Positions 6,677-15,188 of a stretch of DNA of 43,935 bases are shown in pieces. The notes under the pieces are model-generated. The model saw only the letters and a program-made list of their open reading frames with translations, did no database searches and was not told the origin of the DNA. Both the position numbers and the translations under genes were made by a program. Position 1 is the first letter of the stretch. The number at the start of each line of letters is the position of its first letter. This stretch comes from Chroococcidiopsidaceae cyanobacterium CP_BM_ER_R8_30 (GTDB taxonomy: Bacteria > Cyanobacteriota > Cyanobacteriia > Cyanobacteriales > Chroococcidiopsidaceae), in NCBI GenBank assembly GCA_019244235.1, contig JAFASY010000004.1, forward strand, positions 1-43,935, read 5' to 3'.

Positions 6677-8035
6677 TCACGCACCTTTCGGGAGAACCGA
6701 CATCGGTAGCGGTGATTCCCCTACTAAGGCAGTACGCGATCGCTGAGTTTTAATCAAGCAGAGTTGGCTTGTCAGGACGAAACTGACAAAACTGGCAATC
6801 ACAATCACAGGTACCAATGCTGTATCAGATAACACGCTAAGGATCACAGTGGTACTAACAGGCGTTTTAGTGATTGCTACATTCACCGCTGCCATCATAC
6901 AGAGCATGCCAATTGTCGGGTGGACTTGAGGAACTGCTAGAGAGATTGCTAAGCCAACCGCTGCACCGATGTAGAACAGGGGGAAGATAAATCCTCCTCG
7001 GAAACCAGAGTGGAGAGTGCAGCTAATTGCCAGCATTTTAGCCAAGGCGATTAACAACAGTATTGTAATTCCAAAAGTTGCACCTGTCTCTACGATGGTG
7101 TTGATCTCTTTTTCACCGAAAAACAGTGTTTGCGGAAAAGCCAAAGCTATCAACCCGATAGATAGCCCCCCCAAAGTAGCAAGGAAAATTTTGCGGTGGG
7201 CGATATACTCACTTAGATGACCGATGCTGCGGAAGATTAAGACAAATAGTAAAGCTGTCAGCGCTCCTACTGCCCCCAGGAATGCTCCTTGACCTAGTTC
7301 GATTAATGAGATCTGAGGAATTGTCGTAAACTGATACAGACCGCCAATTGTCAATCCTGTATTGAACCGGAACACAAAAAAGCTCAAAATTGCTGAAAGC
7401 ACAGATGGGATAAGCGCTTCATAGTATTCCAGTCCTCGACGATGAGGAAGTTCCAGGGCAAATAGTGCTCCACCAAGAGGTGCTCCAAAAAACGCGCCCA
7501 GAGCAGCACTCATACCGCACAGAGTCAGGACTCGGCTTGTTGTTATGGTCAAATTGAGCTTCTCGCCCAGCCAGCTGCCAAAACTACCATTAACTTGGAC
7601 AAGAGGAGCTTCAGGTCCAGCACTACCACCAGCTGTAATCGAAACAAGCGAGGCAACAATCATCGCTGGTGTTTGGCGTACATCTATTTTTCCAGGAGAA
7701 TGTACCTTATCAACGACGAAAGCAACTTCACCAGGAAGACCCATTAAAACAAGTGTAAGACCAACCAGAAATCCGCCAACTGTGGTAGCAATCCAGACAT
7801 AGTTCCAAGCTGGGAACGTAGAAGGAAAGTATGGTTCTAAAAAATCGGGAACAGTATGCCAGACAAAATGTTGGCAGGCTTCCAGCACATAGTAATATAC
7901 CGTTGCCACCAGTCCTCCAGCAATGCCAATGACTGCTGAGCAGAGGATCATTTGCTGATAGGTGAGATCGCGAATCTCTCGATTAGCCGTTAGCATCTCA
8001 GCTGCTATGTTTTGAGTTGAAGCATTGGACGACAT
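6677..8035 (-). CDS. ClC-family chloride channel/transporter
   Basis: A 452-residue polytopic membrane protein with about ten hydrophobic segments. The selectivity/gating region GGSAGPEAPLVQ (residues 136-147) aligns with the GGSLGREGPTVQ consensus, so E142 occupies the external gating-glutamate position. Later GFRGGFIFPLFYIGAAVG matches the second pore motif GGxFxPxL. It lacks C-terminal CBS domains. ClC proteins exchange or conduct chloride, and some relatives carry nitrate or fluoride; the sequence does not decide which. It follows nrtP on the same strand after 64 bp, so an anion role linked to nitrate uptake is possible. The start at 8035 gives a plausible cytoplasmic N-terminus. Confidence 0.88.
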   Translation of the reverse strand: MSSNASTQNIAAEMLTANREIRDLTYQQMILCSAVIGIAGGLVATVYYYVLEACQHFVWHTVPDFLEPYFPSTFPAWNYVWIATTVGGFLVGLTLVLMGLPGEVAFVVDKVHSPGKIDVRQTPAMIVASLVSITAGGSAGPEAPLVQVNGSFGSWLGEKLNLTITTSRVLTLCGMSAALGAFFGAPLGGALFALELPHRRGLEYYEALIPSVLSAILSFFVFRFNTGLTIGGLYQFTTIPQISLIELGQGAFLGAVGALTALLFVLIFRSIGHLSEYIAHRKIFLATLGGLSIGLIALAFPQTLFFGEKEINTIVETGATFGITILLLIALAKMLAISCTLHSGFRGGFIFPLFYIGAAVGLAISLAVPQVHPTIGMLCMMAAVNVAITKTPVSTTVILSVLSDTALVPVIVIASFVSFVLTSQLCLIKTQRSRTALVGESPLPMSVLPKGA

Positions 8036-8099
8036 GGAATCTCCTCAATTTACAAACAAGAAGGGGAGCGCGAAGAGAGCTGCTTCCCCTGCTCTCTTC

Positions 8100-9587
8100 C
8101 TAATGCCCCACCATTGCTGCATCTTCCTCGACAAAATCCTTACTAAGAGCTGTCTGAGGTTCCTTTAAAAGAAAGGCACAGAGAAAGCAGACGATAATAC
8201 CTGCAGTTCCTAGGATTTCGAAGAGCCCTTGACCTCCTTCAGGACCTTTCGGTAACAAACTATAGATGGTTGTATAAATTACAGAGCCAACGCTGCCATA
8301 AGCACCAACATTCCCAGCAATTTGACCAGTAACCCGACGCTTGATCAGGGGCGCGATCCCGAAGGTTGCACCAGCGCCGCCAAACACAAAGAAGGCGCAA
8401 CTCATAGTTAGAATGACTGTCAGGGGTAATGGCCAACCACTGCCTATTCTGCTCATGAGGAAATAGCCAATCCCAAGGCCACCTAGCATGACTACCAATG
8501 TCCATTTGCGGCTACCGATCTTGTCAGAGATCAAGCCACCTGCGGGGCGAGAGACTAGATTCATAAGCGGATAAGTAGCCGCAATTGGTCCAGCTATCAC
8601 CTCACCGACATGAAAGGTATTCTCAATAAATGTAGGCAGCATTGACACAACTGCTAACTCCGAGCCGAAGCTAACGGCATAAGCTAGCTCTAGCAGGAAC
8701 ACTTGGCCCATCTTGTAACGGTCTTCCTGAGGATACTGCTTAGTACCACTCACCACTTCCCGATTCACCTGATAAGCCTGGAAGGCTTGGAATAAATATA
8801 GAAACAACAAGAAAACCCAAACGCCTAGCGCTGCGGTAGGGCTCAAGAACTTGACCTTTTCCAAGCGCCAAGTAATCAAAGCTAATGCCCCAACCAAGGG
8901 AATATTCGTGAGCAACAGAGCCCAAAAGCTTGTGGCACTGGTCACTTCCATTCCCCCGTCGCGAGCAGGTCGCTGGTAAACTTTGCCTGGAGGAGTGTTT
9001 CTAACACTGAGATAGAAGATTACTCCGTAAACGGCAGTAATAACTCCGGTAAGGCCGATGGCAAATCGCCAGTTCACATGACCAGCAGCTAAGACACCAG
9101 AGGCAACTGCAATCGAGGGGAGAATAGCCTCAGAGGCAAACGAGCCAAAGTTCCCCCAGCCGCCATAGATCCCCTGAGCAAAGCCAATCTCTCTAGACGG
9201 AAACCACTCTGCAACTAAACGGATGCCAACAACAAACCCGGCTCCTACTATCCCCATTGCAAGTCGACACCAGACCATCTGATTGAAGTCTTGGGCAAAG
9301 GCAGTACCTAAGCAGGGAATAGCAGCATAGATTAGCAGCATTGAAAAGGTGATGCGAGGTCCAAAGCGATCCAGCACCATTCCTATAATGATCCGAGCGG
9401 GAATTGTCAGAGCCAGGTTACAGGCAAGCAAAGTTTTGGCTTGTCCAGGGTTTAAATGTAGGTCATGTGCAACAGTTTTGAGAAAGGGAGCTAGGTTGAA
9501 CCAACACACGAACGTTAAGAAGAAGGCAAACCAAGCCAGATTTAAAATGCGGTAGCGACCTCTAAAAGTTAATAATCCTTGCAACAT
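8100..9587 (-). CDS. nrtP: nitrate/nitrite permease NrtP (NarK-type MFS)
   Basis: A major facilitator superfamily nitrate/nitrite porter of 495 residues. Diagnostic features are GMVLDRFGPR after helix 2, the glycine-rich nitrate signatures GIYGGWGNFGS and AGNVGAYGSVGS, conserved charged VRNTPPGK, and SRPAGGLISDKIGSRKW in the second half. NrtP is the single-component alternative to the NrtABCD ABC transporter. The ATG at 9587 (MLQGLLTFRG) is chosen because AAGGA stands 5 nt before it; an upstream in-frame start would add only seven residues. An NtcA promoter at 9802-9843 implies a leader of about 208 nt. The ClC and GAF genes follow on the same strand. Confidence 0.93.
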   Translation of the reverse strand: MLQGLLTFRGRYRILNLAWFAFFLTFVCWFNLAPFLKTVAHDLHLNPGQAKTLLACNLALTIPARIIIGMVLDRFGPRITFSMLLIYAAIPCLGTAFAQDFNQMVWCRLAMGIVGAGFVVGIRLVAEWFPSREIGFAQGIYGGWGNFGSFASEAILPSIAVASGVLAAGHVNWRFAIGLTGVITAVYGVIFYLSVRNTPPGKVYQRPARDGGMEVTSATSFWALLLTNIPLVGALALITWRLEKVKFLSPTAALGVWVFLLFLYLFQAFQAYQVNREVVSGTKQYPQEDRYKMGQVFLLELAYAVSFGSELAVVSMLPTFIENTFHVGEVIAGPIAATYPLMNLVSRPAGGLISDKIGSRKWTLVVMLGGLGIGYFLMSRIGSGWPLPLTVILTMSCAFFVFGGAGATFGIAPLIKRRVTGQIAGNVGAYGSVGSVIYTTIYSLLPKGPEGGQGLFEILGTAGIIVCFLCAFLLKEPQTALSKDFVEEDAAMVGH

Positions 9588-9623
9588 ATCAGTCCTTAGC
9601 AAACACAACTAGCCCGTCTTGCA

Positions 9624-9654
9624 ACTTGTCCTTGGATTAGTTATGGGGACAAGT
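9624..9654 (-). promoter_or_regulatory. hairpin in the nrtP leader
   Basis: An 8-bp perfect inverted repeat, ACTTGTCC (9624-9631) and GGACAAGT (9647-9654), lies within the predicted 5' untranslated region, 37-67 nt before the nrtP ATG. It lacks a following T-run in the direction of transcription, so it looks like a leader structure rather than a terminator. No known riboswitch class is recognised. Confidence 0.4.
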
Positions 9655-9801
9655 CATACTTTCTTTTGTTCGATTTCAAATTGAGAAACTACTTTGTCTT
9701 GACGTTGATATGAACTCAAGTGATTACTTGTAATGTCTGCTTTTACTTGCATCTACTCTGAACGTCAGGCAGGTTAAGTTTACTTCAACTCATCTCGACA
9801 T

Positions 9802-9843
9802 AAGTTAAAGCCATGCATCAGAGATAAATGTATTGGAAGTTAC
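9802..9843 (-). promoter_or_regulatory. NtcA-activated promoter of nrtP
   Basis: A perfect NtcA box, GTA-N8-TAC, lies at 9830-9843. On the minus strand exactly 22 bp follow and then TAACTT (9807-9802), fitting the TAN3T -10 element of class II NtcA promoters. Transcription should begin near 9795 toward nrtP. NtcA is the cyanobacterial CRP-family nitrogen regulator activated by 2-oxoglutarate. Confidence 0.85.
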
Positions 9844-9857
9844 TTTTTCGCTAAAAT

Positions 9858-9872
9858 TGCTGATGAACAGCA
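9858..9872 (-). terminator. small hairpin with T-run after the 37-codon ORF
   Basis: TGCTG-TTCAT-CAGCA on the minus strand, followed by ATTTTAG, begins 5 nt after the stop codon of the small ORF at 9878-9991. The stem is only 5 bp, so termination would be weak or partial. Its placement between the ORF and the proximal NtcA box is what makes it notable. Confidence 0.35.
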
Positions 9873-9877
9873 TAGAT

Positions 9878-9991
9878 TTATTGCAAATCTTGCATCGATC
9901 CAAAGGTACATTTTTGTAAGCTGACCATAACTCTTCCCTGTCTATCAGCATTCGTTAAGCCCGTTAAGGCATAAAACAGGATACCGCCCAT
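9878..9991 (-). CDS. candidate 37-aa NtcA-controlled small protein (or part of an sRNA)
   Basis: An ATG at 9991 opens 37 codons to a TAA at 9878-9880. The peptide begins MGGILFYALTGLTNADRQG and ends SMQDLQ. It starts about 48 nt downstream of the transcription start predicted from the distal NtcA promoter and ends just before a small hairpin. It thus fills the gap between two NtcA promoters in the same direction. No Shine-Dalgarno sequence is apparent, and the frame is open for 15 codons before the ATG without another standard start. I do not recognise the peptide. The transcript could equally be non-coding. Confidence 0.35.
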   Translation of the reverse strand: MGGILFYALTGLTNADRQGRVMVSLQKCTFGSMQDLQ

Positions 9992-10045
9992 CTGGTTAGT
10001 GGTTCTGCCAGAATTCCGTAAGGATTTTGGTTGTGGTTATATTTG

Positions 10046-10087
10046 AATCTACGTGATTCGGGGAAGTGAAACCGTAAGCATCGTTAC
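10046..10087 (-). promoter_or_regulatory. second, distal NtcA-type promoter upstream of nrtP
   Basis: A perfect GTA-N8-TAC box at 10074-10087 is followed on the minus strand by exactly 22 bp and TAGATT (10051-10046), again the class II arrangement. The predicted start is near 10039. Read on the plus strand, no TAN3T occurs at the right distance, so the promoter points toward the 37-codon ORF and nrtP, not toward the gene at 10468. Confidence 0.75.
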
Positions 10088-10467
10088 AGAGCTGTATCTA
10101 TACTTCGAAAATCTACCATTCGACGTAGGTGAGACTTATAACTCTCGATTGTGAGATGTTGGCAACCGCTTTTAAGAAATGAAGACACCTCATAGGTGAT
10201 GAATATTTTGACCAAAGCAGTTTTCCGTAGCTTATAATACAAAATATCTACTGCTCTTGTGTATTTCAGGTTCGTATTACATATAGTGTCACGCTGAACT
10301 AAAATTTTGCCGAATTTCTGTGCTCGCCTTGCTGTCTTTTCTAGAAAAGAACATCAAGCAATTGGACAGCTCACTAGTTGTGCATACAACTGTAGTACCA
10401 GACCCAAAACCATAATCAAAGACCTATTGATGAATTGTTAAACAGTTGCTTCAGTGCAAAATTAGCT

Positions 10468-10911
10468 ATGAAACCCAGACTTTTTAATCTTATAACTGTC
10501 TTTTTAGCTACTTCAGGGTTCTTCGCTTCAACTCAAGTCGCATTTGGGCAAACTCTGCATCAGCAGGTGAAACAGGGAGAAGTAGAGCATTTTACCTGTG
10601 TAAAACAGGCACATCAATTGACTTGTCAAGAGGAGACCAGTGGGGAGCAGTCTCATGCGACTCCTAAACAAGGAGCGATCACTGTACTACAGCCTCTAAG
10701 TCTACAAGAGCAAAAGTTGGTTGCCAAAGTTCTGATTTGGCTGAGCTATCTTCTCCCTAGTAGTTTGCTTTTATGGATCTTTTTGTCTAACGGTTATAGT
10801 GCTTATCGCTCTGCTGTACTTAAACGGCAGATTGAGCAGTTGGAGAAACTTTGGCAATCTGGTTCAGATAACGATGCCACCACAGATTCAGGACAGGGTA
10901 CTAGTAGCTAG
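10468..10911 (+). CDS. small exported/membrane protein of unknown function
   Basis: 147 residues from the ATG at 10468; the open frame extends 11 codons further to a TTG. The N-terminus (KPRLFNLITVFLATSGFFAS, then TQVAFGQ) looks like a cleavable signal peptide. A short extracytoplasmic part with two cysteines follows (HFTCVKQAHQLTCQEE). A transmembrane helix comes next (VLIWLSYLLPSSLLLWIFLS), then a cytoplasmic helix and an acidic Ser/Thr-rich tail. I do not recognise the family. It converges on nirA with no spacer: its stop ends at 10911 and the nirA stop begins at 10912. Location inside the nitrate cluster suggests, but does not prove, a link to nitrate or nitrite handling. Confidence 0.65.
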   Translation: MKPRLFNLITVFLATSGFFASTQVAFGQTLHQQVKQGEVEHFTCVKQAHQLTCQEETSGEQSHATPKQGAITVLQPLSLQEQKLVAKVLIWLSYLLPSSLLLWIFLSNGYSAYRSAVLKRQIEQLEKLWQSGSDNDATTDSGQGTSS

Positions 10912-12510
10912 TTATTGAGCTTCAACTGTAGCTGGCTGCTTGAGTTTTGCTCCAAAATGCTCGATCAGCAAATCTCGCAGTACTGGCTTGAGATCCTCAC
11001 AGGGAACTTTCTTCATCACCTCTTGACCAAAGCAAGCATTCTTCCCTACCTTCCCACCCATCCAGATATCCACAGCTTCCACAGTTTGATCCCCTTTGCG
11101 TGTCTTTGTCCCAATGAAGCCAATGTCCGCAATTTGCGGTTGACCACAGGAATTCGGACAGCCTGTCCAGTGAATTCGGACTGGACGGGGTTGAATGAGC
11201 TCTTGCTCCAGTTCCTGGATAATGGCTTGTGCTCGGTTTTTCGTTTCGACAATGGCAAAGCCACAAAATTCACGACCTGTACAAGAAACCAGTCCCCGGC
11301 TTAAGTTTCCTGGCTTGATCGAGAAACGTTCTTTAAGGAGTGGCTCTGCTAAGAGGGGCTGCAACCGTGAATCAGGGATGTTAGGTAAAATCAAATTTTG
11401 TTCGACGGTGAGACGAATCTCTCCGCTACCATACACTTCAGCCATCCGAGCAAGTTCAAACATTTCGTGGGCATACAAACGACCCACAGGCACATGTAGG
11501 CCAACATAGTTTAAACATGGCTGCTTCTGAGCATAAACGCCAATGTGGTCACGCTTATCCCAATCAACTTCATCTTTCTCTGCCGCTGCCTCTACTGGAT
11601 GCCCCAGTCGTTTTTCAACTTCTGCCCGAAACTTCTCCATGCCCCAGGCTTCAATGAGATACATCAGCCGACACTTTTGCCGATTCTCGCGTGGACCGTG
11701 GTCGCGATAAACTATCATCATCGCCTGGGTTAGAGCAACGACATCTTCAGGAGGAACCCAAGCATTGAGGGGAATTGCAGCTACATATTGATTGGGAGCA
11801 AAATATCCACCGACAATGACATTAAACCCTAACCGACGTTCAGATCTTTCTTTCTCCCCATCTCCCTTAAAAGCGGGGACAAAGCCAAGATCGTTAATCT
11901 CTGCATGGACAGAATTGTCGCGACCACCAGCAACGGCGATATTAAACTTACGTGGCAAGTTGCTGAACGCAAAGTTACCCTCTCCGTTACTTGTGATCAT
12001 ATCCTGGAGATTGCGGATGATGCCGCGCGTATCGATCAATTCATCTGCATCAATCCCAGCAACGGGTGAGCCTGTAATATTCCTGACGTTATCCATCCCC
12101 GACTGGACGCAAGTCAGACCAGCCTGCTGTAGACGGTTCAAGATATCTGGTATGTCCTCAAGCCGAATCCCTCGTAGCTGCAGATTCTGCCGAGTGGTGA
12201 TGTCAGCATTTCCTTGGTCTTGAAATCCTGCACCTTTTCCGTAGCGCTGTACGATTTCGGCTAGTACTCGCATCTGGCTAGTGGTCAAAATGCCATTCGG
12301 TATCCGCATCCTTAGCATAAATTTGCCAGGAGTGACCGTGCGATAGAAAAAACCGAGCCACTTAAGCCCCATATTTCGCTCAAATTCGTCCATTGCCTCC
12401 CAACCAATTTGGGCAAAATGCTCCAGCTCTTGCTTCAGCAACAGGGGATGTTTTTTAGCTTTGGCTTGTTCAATTTTGTTTAGTTTTTCCTTTTTGACTG
12501 TTTGTGTCAT
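10912..12510 (-). CDS. nirA: ferredoxin-nitrite reductase NirA
   Basis: A 532-residue nitrite/sulfite reductase-family enzyme that reduces nitrite to ammonium with six electrons from ferredoxin. The C-terminal half holds the siroheme/4Fe-4S ligands C410 and C416 (CTGREFC) and C451 and C455 (CPNSC), spaced CX5C and CX3C as in the family. Both ferrodoxin-like half-domains are visible (LRMRIPNGILT; QPCLNYVGLHVPVGRL). No C-terminal ferredoxin domain is fused. The ATG at 12510 (MTQTVKKEK) is chosen because AAGGAGG precedes it at 8 nt; a TTG at 12555 is less likely. It has its own NtcA promoter. Confidence 0.95.
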   Translation of the reverse strand: MTQTVKKEKLNKIEQAKAKKHPLLLKQELEHFAQIGWEAMDEFERNMGLKWLGFFYRTVTPGKFMLRMRIPNGILTTSQMRVLAEIVQRYGKGAGFQDQGNADITTRQNLQLRGIRLEDIPDILNRLQQAGLTCVQSGMDNVRNITGSPVAGIDADELIDTRGIIRNLQDMITSNGEGNFAFSNLPRKFNIAVAGGRDNSVHAEINDLGFVPAFKGDGEKERSERRLGFNVIVGGYFAPNQYVAAIPLNAWVPPEDVVALTQAMMIVYRDHGPRENRQKCRLMYLIEAWGMEKFRAEVEKRLGHPVEAAAEKDEVDWDKRDHIGVYAQKQPCLNYVGLHVPVGRLYAHEMFELARMAEVYGSGEIRLTVEQNLILPNIPDSRLQPLLAEPLLKERFSIKPGNLSRGLVSCTGREFCGFAIVETKNRAQAIIQELEQELIQPRPVRIHWTGCPNSCGQPQIADIGFIGTKTRKGDQTVEAVDIWMGGKVGKNACFGQEVMKKVPCEDLKPVLRDLLIEHFGAKLKQPATVEAQ

Positions 12511-12621
12511 GGATTGTCCCTCCTTGCTTACTGCCATCCGAGTTGATCTAGGCAAAATTGAGTAAATCTAGCTAGACTCTTGTAAAAATGCTTTTCCTTG
12601 AAAGTAGGAAGCTTGTTTGCT

Positions 12622-12663
12622 AACCTACTCAGCTTTGTTAACTGAGTTCGTAAGTTTTGCTAC
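12622..12663 (-). promoter_or_regulatory. NtcA-activated promoter of nirA
   Basis: A perfect GTA-N8-TAC box at 12650-12663, reading GTAAGTTTTGCTAC on the plus strand, is followed on the minus strand by exactly 22 bp and TAGGTT (12627-12622). The predicted start is near 12615, giving a leader of about 105 nt. The box lies only 43 bp beyond the narB stop, so nirA is expressed separately from narB. Confidence 0.88.
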
Positions 12664-12705
12664 TTAAGTGCATGAACCTATCTTTTGGAATAGCGTTGTG
12701 TTCCT

Positions 12706-14883
12706 CTACCGACTCTCTGCTAAGGAGTGCTGCTTGGAGGCTAAATCAGCAGTAATTGGTACAAGTTGCACAGCACAGACTTTTAATTCAGGTTGCAACG
12801 AGTCTGGGCAAGATTCTGCGTGGGTAAGAGCATTAACTTCGGCTTGCTCAGCCCAGAGAGTTCCCCAGTGCATTGGAACAAAAACAATGCCAGGAGTTAC
12901 CGCTTTCGTGATTGTGACGAGAAACTGGGCGCTGCCCCGGCGCGATCGCACTTTTACCCAGCCTTGGTCTTGAATTCCTAGAGCCTTAGCATCGTGAGGA
13001 TGAATTTCAATTAGGGGCTGAGGATAAAGAGAGCGAATTTTTTCAATCCGACCAGTACGAGTTTGGGTGTGCCAGTGACCGTAGAGCCTACCGTTGATCA
13101 GGACAAAGGGATATTCTTGGTCGGGAGGCTCCGCCAATCCGCGAGAGTGGTAGGCGGCAAACCGAGCCCGTCCATCAGGTGTAGGAAAGCGGTGATCGGT
13201 ATAGAGCCTTTCTTCTCCCCCAGCTCTCTTTCCAGGACATGGCCACTGGGTTGGACCAAGTTGCACCAGACTTTCATGGCTGATACCAGTCATATCACAA
13301 GGGCGATCGCGAGTGAGTTGCACAAATTCGGCAAATACCTCTCTTGCGGTGGTGAAGGGGAACTGGGCGGCAAAACCTAAACGACGTCCGACCTCTGCAA
13401 AAATTGCCCAATCGTCTCGTGCTTCATGTCGGGGTGTGCGGAAGGCAGGAGCCAAAGTCACTCGGCGTTCAGAGTTAATCATGGTGCCAGTTTTCTCACT
13501 CCACTGAGTTGCTGGCAGAAGCACATGAGCGTAGGCTGCTGTTTCTGTTGGGTAGTAGACTTCCTGGTAGACCGTAAAGGGCGATCGCGCCATGGCGGCT
13601 TTAGTCCGCTCTAGATCGGGCATGGTGACGGCAGGATTTGTAGCGACAATCCACAAAAACCCTACCTCTTCATTCTCTAGCCCAGTAATTATATCCCAGG
13701 CAGTCCGACCAGGAGCGGGCGAAATTTGTCCTGTCGGTAGTCCCCAAAACTGTTCGACTTCTGCGCGATCCTGAGGGTTAGTGACATAGCGAAAGCCTGG
13801 GAGTCCGTAAGCACTACCACCTGTCACCCGACCACCCATAGCATTCGGCTGCCCTGTAAGGGAAAATGGACCACATCCGGGCTTACCGATTTGAGCCGTC
13901 ATCAGGTGCAAGTTGATCAGGGTTCGCACCTTAGCAGTACCTGCAATAGACTGATTTAACCCCAACAACCATAGAGACATAACTCGCTCAGATTGAGCCC
14001 AATAGCGAGCTGCAGTCTCCAACTCGCTGACTCGAATTTCGCACCGCTCGGCTACGATCTCTGGTGGGTAATGCCGCAGCAACTCGGCAAAGGCAGGGAA
14101 GTTAGTTGTACATTCATCGATAAAGTTGGAATTAATTTTGCCCCAACGCATTAGCAAGTGAGCAATGCCGTTGAGCAGATCAATATCGGTTCCAGGTCGA
14201 ATAGCTAGATGCAAATCTGCTGCCTCGGCAGTTGTTGTCCGGCGAGGATCGACCACAATCATTTTGACGTGACGGTTTTTTTTGTGGTGCTTCTCTAAGC
14301 GATTAAAGATAATGGGGTGGCATTCGGCAGCATTGGTACCAAGCAAAAAGGCACAGTCTGTTAAATCTAGGTCATCGTAGCAGCAAGGTGGTCCATCATA
14401 GCCAAAGCTCTGAACGTACCCAGCAACTGCTGAAGACATACATAGGCGTGAGTTGCTATCAAAGTTGTTGGTGCCAAGACAACCTTTGAACAGTTTCTGT
14501 GCAAGGTAGTAGTCTTCTGTAGCAGATTGACCAGAGCCATACATACATAAGGCGTCTGGTCCCTGACTGGAAAGAACGGTTTGAATCCGAGCAACAACGC
14601 GATTTAGAGCTTCATCCCAACTAACTCGCTGAAATGGCTCATCTAAGGAATCTCTGACCATGGGGTAGAGAAGCCGGTCTTTTTGGACTGGTTCAGTGGA
14701 GGTAGCTCCTTTAACACACACCATACCAAGACTTGATGGGTGGGTGCGATCGCCTCGCACTTTCCAGATTGGGTTACCCTGGCTATCTCGATACGTCTCC
14801 CGTCCAGGTTGAGCTGGTGGCGACACTTCTAGTCCACAGCCAACACCGCAGTAGGGGCAGAGCGTTTTGATTGAGGCAGTCAT
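12706..14883 (-). CDS. narB: ferredoxin-dependent assimilatory nitrate reductase NarB
   Basis: A 725-residue molybdenum bis-MGD oxidoreductase that reduces nitrate to nitrite with electrons from ferredoxin. The N-terminal 4Fe-4S cluster cysteines are C9, C12, C16 and C56 (CPYCGVGC and MVCVKG). Then come [33 protein letters not shown] and [15 protein letters not shown], all typical of the NarB/NasA group, and a C-terminal molybdopterin-binding domain ([13 protein letters not shown] to VPMHWG). No extra flavin or ferredoxin domain is attached. The start at 14883 places the cluster motif at the expected distance from the N-terminus. An NtcA box lies 73 bp upstream. Confidence 0.95.
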   Translation of the reverse strand: MTASIKTLCPYCGVGCGLEVSPPAQPGRETYRDSQGNPIWKVRGDRTHPSSLGMVCVKGATSTEPVQKDRLLYPMVRDSLDEPFQRVSWDEALNRVVARIQTVLSSQGPDALCMYGSGQSATEDYYLAQKLFKGCLGTNNFDSNSRLCMSSAVAGYVQSFGYDGPPCCYDDLDLTDCAFLLGTNAAECHPIIFNRLEKHHKKNRHVKMIVVDPRRTTTAEAADLHLAIRPGTDIDLLNGIAHLLMRWGKINSNFIDECTTNFPAFAELLRHYPPEIVAERCEIRVSELETAARYWAQSERVMSLWLLGLNQSIAGTAKVRTLINLHLMTAQIGKPGCGPFSLTGQPNAMGGRVTGGSAYGLPGFRYVTNPQDRAEVEQFWGLPTGQISPAPGRTAWDIITGLENEEVGFLWIVATNPAVTMPDLERTKAAMARSPFTVYQEVYYPTETAAYAHVLLPATQWSEKTGTMINSERRVTLAPAFRTPRHEARDDWAIFAEVGRRLGFAAQFPFTTAREVFAEFVQLTRDRPCDMTGISHESLVQLGPTQWPCPGKRAGGEERLYTDHRFPTPDGRARFAAYHSRGLAEPPDQEYPFVLINGRLYGHWHTQTRTGRIEKIRSLYPQPLIEIHPHDAKALGIQDQGWVKVRSRRGSAQFLVTITKAVTPGIVFVPMHWGTLWAEQAEVNALTHAESCPDSLQPELKVCAVQLVPITADLASKQHSLAESR

Positions 14884-14926
14884 TTAGAAATCAGTTTTGA
14901 ACTGGCTCTGAAACAAGCTGTCTCTT

Positions 14927-14969
14927 TATTTAGGCAGCTTATGTAGACTGAATCCGTAGATTTTGCTAC
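14927..14969 (-). promoter_or_regulatory. NtcA box and probable promoter of narB
   Basis: GTAGATTTTGCTAC at 14956-14969 is a perfect GTA-N8-TAC box and differs at only two bases from the nirA box. On the minus strand TAAATA (14932-14927) follows after 23 bp. This is an imperfect TAN3T element one base further away than in nirA and nrtP, so the -10 assignment is less certain than the box. The box sits in the region shared with the divergent kinase gene, but no TAN3T is placed for that direction. Confidence 0.72.
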
Positions 14970-15188
14970 AAAGCTGCGATCCTGCTCGTCGTGGCATGCG
15001 TGAATTGTTAACCTAAAAACTTTAGAGGGTATTTATTGTTACTTTCTCTATTCTCTTACACTTTCGGTTTAAATTTATGTCTTTTGAGAGATGAAAATTC
15101 GTTCTCAGCTTGTAGAAGGCAAGCTTGTCAGCTTAGACTAAGTTTATCTGAGGTTTTCCTCATTAACTCCTCCTTTGGTGGCTCTTTG

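Noticed and set aside
9906-9919. A fifth NtcA-like site, GTA-N8-TAA, inside the small ORF region
   Set aside because: The last base breaks the palindrome and no TAN3T was identified at the right distance; two perfect boxes lie on either side.
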